From positions 1 through 64,000 of the forward strand of contig CAZXBB010000319.1 of NCBI GenBank assembly GCA_964638815.1: DNA of 64,000 nucleotides. Direction: 5' to 3'. Below, in pieces: positions 1 through 7,656 of the stretch. The DNA comes from CAZXBB01 sp964638815 (lineage in GTDB: Bacteria > Planctomycetota > Phycisphaerae > Phycisphaerales > SM1A02). A program made the translations under genes and the position numbers. How positions within the stretch are numbered: position 1 is the stretch's first letter; every line of letters starts with the position of its first letter. Below the pieces are notes generated by a model. That model searched no databases and had not been told where the DNA came from. It saw only the letters and a program-made list of their open reading frames with translations.

Positions 1-175
1 CGAGCCAAGGAACGGGGCACACCGGACATCCCTTTGCCGTCATTGAAGTGTGCCCCGGTCCTGTGCTCTGACAGGGCCGGGTGGTGTACCGATGGAACGA
101 CGGCTTCGGACATTCGTTGCCCACCCGGCCCTTGCCGAGCCAGGGACCGGGGCACACCGTTGCAGTCCTTCAATG
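1..175. repeat. Imperfect palindromic repeat downstream of the O-antigen ligase gene
   Basis: Nested inverted repeats are visible: 48-61 pairs with 144-157 (14 bp), 74-84 with 121-131 (11 bp, perfect), and 41-47 with 169-175 (7 bp). Positions 1-24 recur directly at 136-159 with two mismatches. The motif near 164-180 loosely resembles the terminal repeat of the element at 8906-9068, so this may be a decayed member of that family. It could also act as a terminator-like hairpin for the gene ending at 170. No coding region is evident at 1-169. Confidence 0.5.
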
Positions 176-1579
176 GGCGGGCTGGCCGGTATCGAGCGAC
201 TCCGCCGGGTCCGTGACAGTGTCCGTGACCGGGTCCGCGACCGCGTCCGTGACTGACCCGTGGACACCGGGTCGCGGGGCCAGCCCGGTCGTGACGGCCA
301 GCGCGAACATTCCGAATACCTGCCCGTTGAGGTGATAGCAGTCGAACTGCGACCCGACGAGCCAGGTCACCAGGACGAAGAGCGTCGCGTCGGCGAAGAG
401 GTGATCGTCCGGATCGCGGGTCGCTCGCACGATCGCAAGCGTCACCAGGAGCGCGAGCAGCACGCCGCCGACCGTTCCCTGCGTCGCCAGCGTGTGCAAC
501 AGCGTCGAGTGCGCGTGGTCGCGGGTGAGGATCCGCTCGCGCAGGCCGCCGGCGGACTCGGCGCGCAGCGTCGCGTACTCCTCGAGCTTCCACAGCTCGT
601 CCTGGAACGAGCCGGTGCCCTTCCCGATCACGGGCGCGTCGCGGTACATCGACCAGGCCCACTTCCACAGGACGAGCCGCAACCCGGTTGACGTCCAGTA
701 GACGCCGTCGTCGCGCGCGTCGCGCACTTCGGCGATCGCGCTCTCGACCCGCGGCCCGATCATCCGGCCCGCGACGGGCCACGCCGTGGCCGCACCGACG
801 AGGCCGAGCGCGACCAGCACGAGCGCCGGTCGCCGCGCCGCGCGGCGTCGCGCGGCGGTCACGAGCACGAGAAGCGGCACCGCCACGGCCGCACTGATCC
901 ACGGGCCGCGGCTGCCCGTGCCCACGAGGCCCGCGGCGGCCACGATGAACCCCGCGAGCGCAAGCCAGCGCAGCCCGCGGCGCGCGACGAGCGCGGCGCC
1001 GAGATGCCAGCACATCGCCGCGGCGCACCAGGCGCCGGTCTGGATCGCGTGCATCGTTCCTTCGAGTCGCCCCTCCTCGCCAGCGTGGAAACCGGGCACG
1101 TCGAACGCCTGGAGGAGCTGCACGCCGTTGTGCGCCGCGACGCCGATCAGCGCCGCGCCGATCAGCCGCGGCACCCGGTCGAGGATCGGCCACAACGCCA
1201 GGGGCGTGAGGATGACGCGGGCCGCCTGAACCTCGTCCCATCCCTGGCCCGGGTCGTCCGACCATGCGATGGCGACGGCCGCCCACGCGATCCACGCCGC
1301 GAACGCGCCGAGCACCGGCATGCGCAGCAGGGCGGGGTAGCACCGCCACGTGCTCGGTGCTCGCAGCAGCGCATAGCCAACGAGCAGCGCGAACGTCACG
1401 GCGCTGCCCTGGATCCAGAGCGGCAGCATGACGAGGTACGCGTACGCGAACGCGGCGTGTACGCGGTCGCCCACGGGGTCCCGGCGTCGCGCGAAGCCGA
1501 TCACGGCGTCCACCCCCGCGCGGTCGCGGGGCGGCGGCCACGCCGGGGGCGCCGGGATCGTGCGGTCGATCAGGCTCAT
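170..1579 (-). CDS. O-antigen ligase / polymerase family membrane protein
   Basis: This 469-residue, very hydrophobic protein has about ten predicted membrane segments. It carries the late loop motif RDHAHSTLLHTLATQG typical of the WaaL/Wzy (O-antigen ligase) superfamily, which transfers or polymerises undecaprenol-linked glycans on the periplasmic side of the inner membrane. The ATG at 1579 is chosen because hydrophobic sequence follows soon after it and a TGG-TATCAC element lies 8 bases before it; the frame stays open to 1870 but is not convincing there. The C-terminus is a repetitive Thr-Asp-Pro tail encoded by a 12-bp tandem repeat (209-256). Next to LPS kinase and heptosyltransferase genes, a role in LPS or capsule assembly is likely. 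Whether it is ligase or polymerase cannot be told. Confidence 0.75.
   Translation of the reverse strand: MSLIDRTIPAPPAWPPPRDRAGVDAVIGFARRRDPVGDRVHAAFAYAYLVMLPLWIQGSAVTFALLVGYALLRAPSTWRCYPALLRMPVLGAFAAWIAWAAVAIAWSDDPGQGWDEVQAARVILTPLALWPILDRVPRLIGAALIGVAAHNGVQLLQAFDVPGFHAGEEGRLEGTMHAIQTGAWCAAAMCWHLGAALVARRGLRWLALAGFIVAAAGLVGTGSRGPWISAAVAVPLLVLVTAARRRAARRPALVLVALGLVGAATAWPVAGRMIGPRVESAIAEVRDARDDGVYWTSTGLRLVLWKWAWSMYRDAPVIGKGTGSFQDELWKLEEYATLRAESAGGLRERILTRDHAHSTLLHTLATQGTVGGVLLALLVTLAIVRATRDPDDHLFADATLFVLVTWLVGSQFDCYHLNGQVFGMFALAVTTGLAPRPGVHGSVTDAVADPVTDTVTDPAESLDTGQPAH
209..256. repeat. 12-bp tandem repeat, four copies, in coding sequence
   Basis: Four degenerate copies of a 12-base unit beginning GTCCGTGAC lie at 209-220, 221-232, 233-244 and 245-256. 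They encode the repetitive Thr/Asp/Val tail of the O-antigen ligase-like protein on the minus strand. The unit length keeps the frame. Confidence 0.8.
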
Positions 1580-1587
1580 CGGGGCGA

Positions 1588-1596
1588 GTGATACCA
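1588..1596 (-). promoter_or_regulatory. Extended -10 (TGG-TATCAC), 8 bases before the start of the ligase gene
   Basis: Read on the minus strand, TGG TATCAC ends 8 bases before the ATG at 1579. No Shine-Dalgarno sequence is present. Initiation 7-8 bases after the hexamer would give an mRNA starting at or next to the start codon. The last base departs from TANNNT, so this is one of the weaker members of the class. Confidence 0.4.
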
Positions 1597-1626
1597 GAAA
1601 GGTTTGTGGAACAGGCGGGCGCGACC

Positions 1627-1632
1627 TACCAT
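1627..1632 (+). promoter_or_regulatory. -10 element TACCAT, 8 bases before GTG 1641
   Basis: TACCAT is followed by 8 bases and then the GTG at 1641, with no Shine-Dalgarno site between. The arrangement matches the near-leaderless pattern of other first genes here and supports the GTG start. It lies 34 bases from the divergent -10 of the ligase gene. Confidence 0.4.
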
Positions 1633-1640
1633 CCCCGACG

Positions 1641-2375
1641 GTGCGCCACCTCGAAGCCGCTCCTTCCATTCCGGGCCGGGATCCACGCGAGCCCGTACTT
1701 GACCGGTCGTTCCGGCGGCTCCTCTGGCACGGCGCAGGAGCGCCGTCGTCCGTCGTGCGCGCGCTGCGCAGCGGTGGCGACCGGCTCCTCGAGGGGGCCC
1801 GCGTCCTCAAGGAGGGTGACCGCTGCACGGTCGTGCGGCTGGACGCCGACGGGCAGGCGCTCGTGCTCAAGCGCTACAACCTCAAGCGGCCGTTCCACAC
1901 GGCGACGCACATGCTGCTGCGATCGCGAGCCGCGTGGTGCTGGATCAACGGCCATCGGCTGCGCGAGGCCGGGCTCTCGACGCCCGAGCCGCTGGCCTGC
2001 TGCGAGCACCGGCTGGGGCCGCTGCGTTTCCAGTCGTACCTCCTCATGCCGTTCGTCGAGGGACCGACGCTGCGCGATTACGTCGACCACCACGCCCCGT
2101 CGCCGGCGGAGCTCGACCGCGTCGCCGCGGAGTTCGCGCGTATCTGGAGCGTGCTCGGGTCGCTCCGCGCCGGCCACGACGACACGAAGGCGACGAACTT
2201 CATCGTCGGCGCGGACGGATCCCTCTGGATGCTCGATCTCGACGGCGTCCGCATCGGTCTGCCGCGGCTGCTTCTCGAGCGGGCGCGCCGCAACGATCTC
2301 GCCCGCTTCATGCGGAACTGGGAAGACCGGCCGGAAGTGGCGGCGGCGTTCCGTGCTCGGCTCGGTACAGTCTGA
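1641..2375 (+). CDS. LPS kinase-like protein (Kdo/WaaP kinase family)
   Basis: This 244-residue protein has a small protein-kinase-like fold. LVLKRYN (Lys78) fits the ATP-anchoring lysine. HDDTKATN (179-186) fits the catalytic loop with Asp and Asn. MLDLDGVR (about 198-204) supplies the metal-binding aspartate. Members of the WaaP/RfaP/Kdo kinase families phosphorylate core LPS sugars on the inner face of the inner membrane. GTG 1641 is preferred because a TACCAT hexamer lies 8 bases upstream and no ATG suits; the frame is open upstream but the residues there look non-coding. Its last 68 bases overlap the convergent kinase gene at 2308. The exact sugar acceptor is unknown. Confidence 0.7.
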   Translation: MRHLEAAPSIPGRDPREPVLDRSFRRLLWHGAGAPSSVVRALRSGGDRLLEGARVLKEGDRCTVVRLDADGQALVLKRYNLKRPFHTATHMLLRSRAAWCWINGHRLREAGLSTPEPLACCEHRLGPLRFQSYLLMPFVEGPTLRDYVDHHAPSPAELDRVAAEFARIWSVLGSLRAGHDDTKATNFIVGADGSLWMLDLDGVRIGLPRLLLERARRNDLARFMRNWEDRPEVAAAFRARLGTV

Positions 2376-3150
2376 CCGCGCGGCGCAGCACCCTCCTGAG
2401 AAACCTCCGGCGTGCCGCGACCGCGTCACGCCACGGCCGCGCCTCGTAGATTTCGAGGAACCGAAGGATCTCGCGCGTCGTGACCTTCACGTCGAAGGCC
2501 GAGAACAGCAGCCCAGCGAGGTCCTTGACGAGCCAGCGCGCGGGCACGGCGCGCCGGATCCGGGCACGGTGCAGATCGATCAGGTGCAGATCGAGCGGCG
2601 CCGCCGGGTCGCAGGCGGACCAGTCGCGATCCGGCGCGAGGAAGTGGCACAGGTAGAAATCGCGGTGATTGATCCCGTCGGCGTGCATGCGGCGGGCGAT
2701 CCCGGCGACCGCCTCGACGACGCGACGGCGCAGCGCGTGCCGGCGGCGCGCCGGCAGGTCGTTCCACGGCCCGACCAGGTGGTCGACCTGCGTCGCCCCA
2801 TCGAGCGCGCGGGTGATGATGAACGACTCGAGGCCGGACGGCGCGCGCCCCCGGCATCCGTAGCCCGCCACCTCGACCGTGCGGACGCCGAGCGTCGTCA
2901 GACGCCTGATCGCGTCGCGCTCCGGGCGGGCCGTGAGTACCGGCCACCGCGCGCGCACGGCGTTCTTGAGGATCTCGCCGATGCTCGTGTTGCCGTGGAC
3001 CTTGACGAAGTACGCGATGCCGCCGAGCTCGACGCGGAACGTGCGCCGGTGCTTGTGCTCCCGGTAGGTCGGGCCGTCGAGCCGCAGGACGGCGCCGAAC
3101 GGGTCGCCCGCGTCGAGGCAGCGCGCGAGGTGGGGCGAGAGCTCGATCAC
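2308..3150 (-). CDS. LPS core heptose kinase-like protein (WaaP/RfaP family)
   Basis: The 280-residue protein shows FVKVH (Lys50), HRDFYLCHF (162-170, catalytic Asp164 and the WaaP-type HRDFY signature) and LIDLHR (Asp192). The signature is characteristic of RfaP/WaaP heptose kinases, which phosphorylate the inner-core heptose. The start is GTG 3150, overlapping the TGA of the upstream heptosyltransferase gene as GTGA, so translation is probably coupled. It is the last gene of the operon that begins at 5401. Its 3' end overlaps the convergent kinase gene tail-to-tail by 68 bases. The two kinases are only distantly alike, so they are not a recent duplication. Confidence 0.78.
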   Translation of the reverse strand: MIELSPHLARCLDAGDPFGAVLRLDGPTYREHKHRRTFRVELGGIAYFVKVHGNTSIGEILKNAVRARWPVLTARPERDAIRRLTTLGVRTVEVAGYGCRGRAPSGLESFIITRALDGATQVDHLVGPWNDLPARRRHALRRRVVEAVAGIARRMHADGINHRDFYLCHFLAPDRDWSACDPAAPLDLHLIDLHRARIRRAVPARWLVKDLAGLLFSAFDVKVTTREILRFLEIYEARPWRDAVAARRRFLRRVLRRAVRLYRAEHGTPPPLPAGLPSSA

Positions 3151-4184
3151 CCGAGAAGCCGCTCCGCCGCGAACACCACGTCGCCCACCGTCACACGCCC
3201 GATCGCGCACATCGCCGCATGATCGTCGGCGACGAGCTCGCCGGGGAGGAACGGTTCGGCGAGCAGCGCTCGCTCGCGCGCGCCGTCCAGCGTCGTCCAC
3301 CGGTGGTCGGTCGGCCCGAAGAGGCTGACGATCGGCGTGCCGAGGGCGGCAGCGACGTGCCGCGGGCCGGTGTCGTTGGTGATCATGATCGCGGCGCGAC
3401 GCGTGACCGCCTTGAGCGAGCCGAGACCGATGCCGCGCCTGGCGAGATCGACGATCGGATGGCGGGCCGCCGCGAGGACCGCGTCGATCAGCTCGTGCTC
3501 CGCGGGCGCCCCGGTGACGGCGGCGAGCAGGCCGCGCTTCTCGTGGAGCAGGTCGGCGACACGCGCGAAGCGCTCGGCGGGCCAGCGCTTCGGCGGCCTG
3601 TTCGCACCGGGGTTGAGCAGGACGAACGGCGCATCGAGGCCGTCGAGGATCCGGTCGGCGGCGGCCTCCTCCTCGTCGGTCACCGCCAGCTCGATCCGCG
3701 GGTCGATCGCGTCCGTGCCGAGGGCGAACGCGGCGAGACGCGCGTAGGAGCCGATCGCCGGCGTCGGCCCCTCGACGCGGGCGGGCGCGAGGCCGTGCGT
3801 GAGCAGCCGTCCGCGTCCGTCGCGGTCGTACCCCACGCGCACCGGGATCCGCGAGAGCCGCACCGCCAGGCCCGTGCGGAAGCTGTTCGGCAACAGCAGC
3901 GCGGCATCGGCGCCGGTGGCCGCGAGCCGGCGGGCGGCGCGGACGGGGCCGAGGAGGCCGCGCATGTCGAAGACGATCCGCTCGTCGATCCAGGGCGCGC
4001 CGGCGAGCAGCGCGTCGAGACCGGGACGCATGACGGCGACGATGCGCGCGTCCGGGCGCGCGGCGCGCAGGGCGCGGAAGACCGGCGTCGCCATGACGGT
4101 GTCACCGACCCAGGAGGGGCAGACGACGAGGATGCCGCCGGCGTCGTCGGGAAGGGGGGCGTCATCCCGCACGGTCGGCTCCAC
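3147..4184 (-). CDS. ADP-heptose--LPS heptosyltransferase (glycosyltransferase family 9)
   Basis: The 345-residue protein has the family 9 pattern: N-terminal ILVVCPSWVGDTVMATPVFRALR, central LLNPGANRPPKRWP, and C-terminal MITNDTGPRHVAAALGTPIVSLFGPTDH, where the NDTGP loop binds ADP-heptose. It adds heptose to the growing LPS inner core. Heptosyltransferase II (WaaF) is the closest type by motif spelling, but I and II are not separable here with certainty. The start is GTG 4184, three bases after the upstream stop codon, and the end overlaps the kinase gene by GTGA. The neighbouring phosphatase and kinase fit one heptose pathway. Confidence 0.85.
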   Translation of the reverse strand: MEPTVRDDAPLPDDAGGILVVCPSWVGDTVMATPVFRALRAARPDARIVAVMRPGLDALLAGAPWIDERIVFDMRGLLGPVRAARRLAATGADAALLLPNSFRTGLAVRLSRIPVRVGYDRDGRGRLLTHGLAPARVEGPTPAIGSYARLAAFALGTDAIDPRIELAVTDEEEAAADRILDGLDAPFVLLNPGANRPPKRWPAERFARVADLLHEKRGLLAAVTGAPAEHELIDAVLAAARHPIVDLARRGIGLGSLKAVTRRAAIMITNDTGPRHVAAALGTPIVSLFGPTDHRWTTLDGARERALLAEPFLPGELVADDHAAMCAIGRVTVGDVVFAAERLLG

Positions 4185-4187
4185 CCG

Positions 4188-4469
4188 TCACGGCGGCTCC
4201 CCCCACAGCGTGGGTTCGCCGTACTTCTCCGTGTACCACTTCGTCGTCAGGCGACGCAGCTCGACCGCCAGGCCGGTCGCCTCCATGCGGCCGCAGCCGA
4301 GCGTCGCCGAGATGCTCGCAGGCGTCGTCGTGACCGAGAGCACCTCGATGCCCTGTCGCTCCGCGATCGCGTGGGCGGTGGCGACGATCATGTCCCGCAG
4401 CGCCGGGTCGGAAAGCGGCTCGCCGGTCAGCGCCTTCAGCGTCACCGCGCTGGCCCGGCGCTGGGTCAT
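4188..4469 (-). CDS. Small conserved-looking protein of unknown function in the LPS operon
   Basis: The 93-residue protein has no signal peptide or membrane segment and no motif I recognise. It has a predicted helical middle (residues 23-40, DPALRDMIVATAHAIAERQG) and a tryptophan-containing C-terminus. It starts with an ATG overlapping the upstream phosphatase stop as ATGA, and the heptosyltransferase GTG follows after three bases. That tight spacing on both sides is the main argument that it is real and works with heptose or LPS metabolism. No function is assigned. Confidence 0.65.
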   Translation of the reverse strand: MTQRRASAVTLKALTGEPLSDPALRDMIVATAHAIAERQGIEVLSVTTTPASISATLGCGRMEATGLAVELRRLTTKWYTEKYGEPTLWGEPP

Positions 4470-5401
4470 CCCTTGAGGTCCAGCAGGAGGACGGCGATCG
4501 CCAGCAGGAGGACCAGGCCGGCGCCGCTCATCCACTTCACGAAGACCTCCACCGCGTCGAGCTGGAGGACGCCGAGCAGGGCGAGGAGCAGCGCGAGCAG
4601 CAGGCACATGCCGGCGGTGAGCCGCAGCGACGTGAACTCCGAGCGCCGCATGCGATCCGTGCGGATCTCCTCGGTGAGCTCGTTCACGGCGCGCTTCAGA
4701 TCGGCGACGGCGTCGGGGCCGTCGCCGCCGGTCCGCCGGGTCGCCGCGCCGGGCGCGGCCTCCGATCGCGGCGCATCCGGCCCGGGAGCGGGGCTCGCCG
4801 CCGCGAGGACCGGTCGATTCGTCCCGGCCCCCGTTCCATTCGAGACCGGACGCTCCCGAAGGATGGTCGCGACCGCCTCGCGGAACGTCCCGACCGCCGC
4901 GGTCGGCTTCGCGCGCTCGATGACCCGCGGCTCGCTCGATACGAGCACCGTGCGGCACCCCGCCGAGCGTCCCGCCTCGACGTCGCGCGCGGCGTCGCCG
5001 ATCATCCACGAATGTGCGAGATCGAGGTTCAGGTCGCGGGCCGCCTGGAGCAGCATGCCGGGGCGCGGCTTGCGCCACGGGTGGTCGAGCCGGTACGCGT
5101 CGATCTTCGCCTCGGGGTGGTACGGGCAGTAGTAGAAGCGGCTGACCAGCTCCTGCGCGCCCGCCGCGTCGTCCACGAGGGTTGCGATGCGCTGGTGGAC
5201 GGAGTCGACGTCGTCCTCGGTGAACACGCCGCGGGCGACGCCACCCTGGTTCGTGACGACGACGAGCCGGTACCCCGCCTCGCGCAGCGCCTTCAGCCCC
5301 TCCGCGACGCCGTCGATGAGGCGGACGCCGTCGGGCTCGCCGAGGTCGCCGTCGTTGGCGATGAGCGTGTTGTCGCGGTCGAGGAATACGGCGATGGTCA
5401 C
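4466..5401 (-). CDS. GmhB-like HAD phosphatase with a C-terminal membrane anchor
   Basis: Residues 1 to about 180 are a histidinol-phosphatase/GmhB type HAD enzyme: FLDRDNTL (nucleophile Asp8, acid Asp10), VVTNQGG, WRKPRPGML and MIGDAARDVEAG. GmhB removes the 7-phosphate of heptose bisphosphate in ADP-heptose synthesis. The zinc loop is incomplete: CPYHP keeps Cys and His, but the usual second Cys-x-Cys before RKP is replaced by LDHPW. A charged Pro/Ala linker and two hydrophobic helices (about 263-280 and 293-309) follow, unusual for this soluble enzyme. GTG 5401 is chosen because TATCCT lies 6 bases upstream and the HAD motif follows directly. The gene is first in the operon and ends in an ATGA overlap. 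Confidence 0.75.
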   Translation of the reverse strand: MTIAVFLDRDNTLIANDGDLGEPDGVRLIDGVAEGLKALREAGYRLVVVTNQGGVARGVFTEDDVDSVHQRIATLVDDAAGAQELVSRFYYCPYHPEAKIDAYRLDHPWRKPRPGMLLQAARDLNLDLAHSWMIGDAARDVEAGRSAGCRTVLVSSEPRVIERAKPTAAVGTFREAVATILRERPVSNGTGAGTNRPVLAAASPAPGPDAPRSEAAPGAATRRTGGDGPDAVADLKRAVNELTEEIRTDRMRRSEFTSLRLTAGMCLLLALLLALLGVLQLDAVEVFVKWMSGAGLVLLLAIAVLLLDLKG

Positions 5402-5407
5402 GGGGGA

Positions 5408-5413
5408 AGGATA
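5408..5413 (-). promoter_or_regulatory. -10 element TATCCT, 6 bases before GTG 5401
   Basis: On the minus strand TATCCT is followed by six bases and the GTG start. The intervening bases are pyrimidines, so no Shine-Dalgarno site exists and a leaderless mRNA is predicted for the heptose operon. Confidence 0.45.
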
Positions 5414-5440
5414 CCCGGTGGCGCGTTCGGCGACACCTAC

Positions 5441-5670
5441 GCCCGCATTATGCATGAACCGGGTCGTCCAGCGGGCGATTCGCTCGCGTGAGCGCTCGTG
5501 CGAGCCTCGATGTATGAGGAATGCGCTATCGACTCGCCCGGACGCTCACGCGACCGGCTTGCGGCGCTGGTTGCGCGACGCCGGCGTTTCGTGAAGTTGA
5601 AAAATCACTCGCGCCGTCCCGAGCGGGCGTTCAGCCAGACGACCCACCGACCCGCTTCATCAAATGCGCC
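5441..5670. repeat. Intergenic element bounded by imperfect inverted ATGCAT-type repeats
   Basis: The 270 bases between the gmhB-like start and the phosphofructokinase stop hold no credible gene. The left end (5442-5468) is a copy of the GCATTATGCATGAA repeat also found at 8870-8903 and 53664-53687. The right end (5651-5670) is an imperfect inverted copy of it. The inside is GC-rich with a palindromic GCTCGCGTGAGC stretch near 5480. The layout suggests a small non-autonomous palindromic element, but no target-site duplication was identified. Confidence 0.45.
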
Positions 5671-6822
<1,152 letters not shown>

Positions 6823-6829
6823 GGCGGGC

Positions 6830-6835
6830 ATCATA
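6830..6835 (-). promoter_or_regulatory. -10 element TATGAT, 7 bases before ATG 6822
   Basis: On the minus strand TATGAT, GCCCGCC, ATG places the expected transcription start on the start codon itself. This predicts a leaderless pfk mRNA and argues against the two upstream in-frame ATGs. Confidence 0.5.
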
Positions 6836-6906
6836 GCCGGTGGACCGGAGACCTCGCGGTGCGTGGAGGTTATACTCGCCGCCACCGTCCCGGGGGTTCC
6901 GGGCGT

Positions 6907-6997
6907 GGCGCCGAACCGTGAGGCCGAACCGTGGCGCCGAACCGTGGCGCCGAACCGTGGCGCCGAACCGTGGCGCCGAACCGTGGCGCCGAACCGT
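6907..6997. repeat. 13-bp tandem repeat, seven copies, between pfk and the H1-like gene
   Basis: Seven consecutive 13-base units of the form GGCGCCGAACCGT fill 6907-6997. The second copy differs at two positions and the rest are identical. Each unit has a GGCGCC palindrome. The unit is not a multiple of three and the region lies between divergent genes. The surrounding 6836-7132 holds no credible gene; a TATACT hexamer at 6869-6874 on the plus strand could be a promoter of the downstream gene. Confidence 0.9.
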
Positions 6998-7132
6998 GGG
7001 GATTGCGGGTGGGCGCAAATCAGACTGACCGGCGACCGGGTCCGACGCGCAGGCGTGGCCGGTCGGAACGGCCGCAGAGTCGTGCGCGCGCCCGCTCGGC
7101 CACGTGACGACCACGTAACCGGGAGCGGAACC

Positions 7133-7648
7133 ATGGCGAAGAGGAAGCCCGCGACGAAGCGGACGACGAAGAAGAAGCCCGCGAAGAAGAAGGCCACGAA
7201 GCGGACGACGAAGAGGAAGCCCGCGAAGAAGCGGACCACGAAGCGGACCACGACGAAGAAGGCCGCGAAGAAGGCCGCGAAGAAGAAAGCCCGCAGGAAG
7301 ACCGCATCTGCCGCGCTGCCGGCGCTGGCGCTGGCGTCGCCGCCGCCGCCGCTGTCCCGGGGCCAGGTCGCCCACTTCGTGTACAACTTCTTCGAGTCGC
7401 GAAGCAAGTTCCCGCCGGGCACGACGACGCAGAACTGGACGTCCGTCACGATGGGGCAGATGCTGTTCGATCAGCCCCCGCTGCCGGCGAATCCGCACTT
7501 CGAGAAGAGGAAGCTCGCGCTCGAGATCCAGGCCTGGTTCGGCGCCATGATGCTGGATCTCGAGTCGCCGCTGGAGATCCTGAAGACCCCGACGAAGACG
7601 ATGAAGGACCTCTGGCTCTTCGTTTCCGACAACCAGACGAGCGGGTGA
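7133..7648 (+). CDS. Lysine-rich histone H1-like protein with a small C-terminal domain
   Basis: The 171-residue protein has an extremely basic N-terminal half (residues 1-58) made of Lys/Arg-Lys-Pro-Ala-Thr repeats, like histone H1 C-terminal tails and AlgP/Hc1-type bacterial proteins, which bind DNA non-specifically. A Pro/Ala linker follows, then a compact domain (about 75-171) beginning GQVAHFVYNFFESRSKF that I do not recognise. GGGAGCGG before ATG 7133 is a usable ribosome site. The repeat-rich 298-base upstream region is unusual. A chromatin role is inferred from composition only. It overlaps or abuts the next gene and is probably cotranscribed with it. Confidence 0.7.
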   Translation: MAKRKPATKRTTKKKPAKKKATKRTTKRKPAKKRTTKRTTTKKAAKKAAKKKARRKTASAALPALALASPPPPLSRGQVAHFVYNFFESRSKFPPGTTTQNWTSVTMGQMLFDQPPLPANPHFEKRKLALEIQAWFGAMMLDLESPLEILKTPTKTMKDLWLFVSDNQTSG

Positions 7649-7656
7649 GCGTTGCC

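Noticed and set aside
1588..3222. A 544-codon plus-strand frame across both LPS kinase genes
   Set aside because: It runs in a different frame from kinase 1 and antisense to kinase 2, both of which have catalytic motifs; its translation is serine/arginine-rich noise.
3219..5132. A 637-codon plus-strand frame opposite the heptose operon
   Set aside because: It is antisense to HAD phosphatase and heptosyltransferase genes with clear motifs, and its composition is skewed to Arg/Gly/Asp.
6907..6997. CRISPR-like array
   Set aside because: Units are head-to-tail 13-mers without spacers and there are no cas genes. The same holds for 10741-10840 and 58094-58220.
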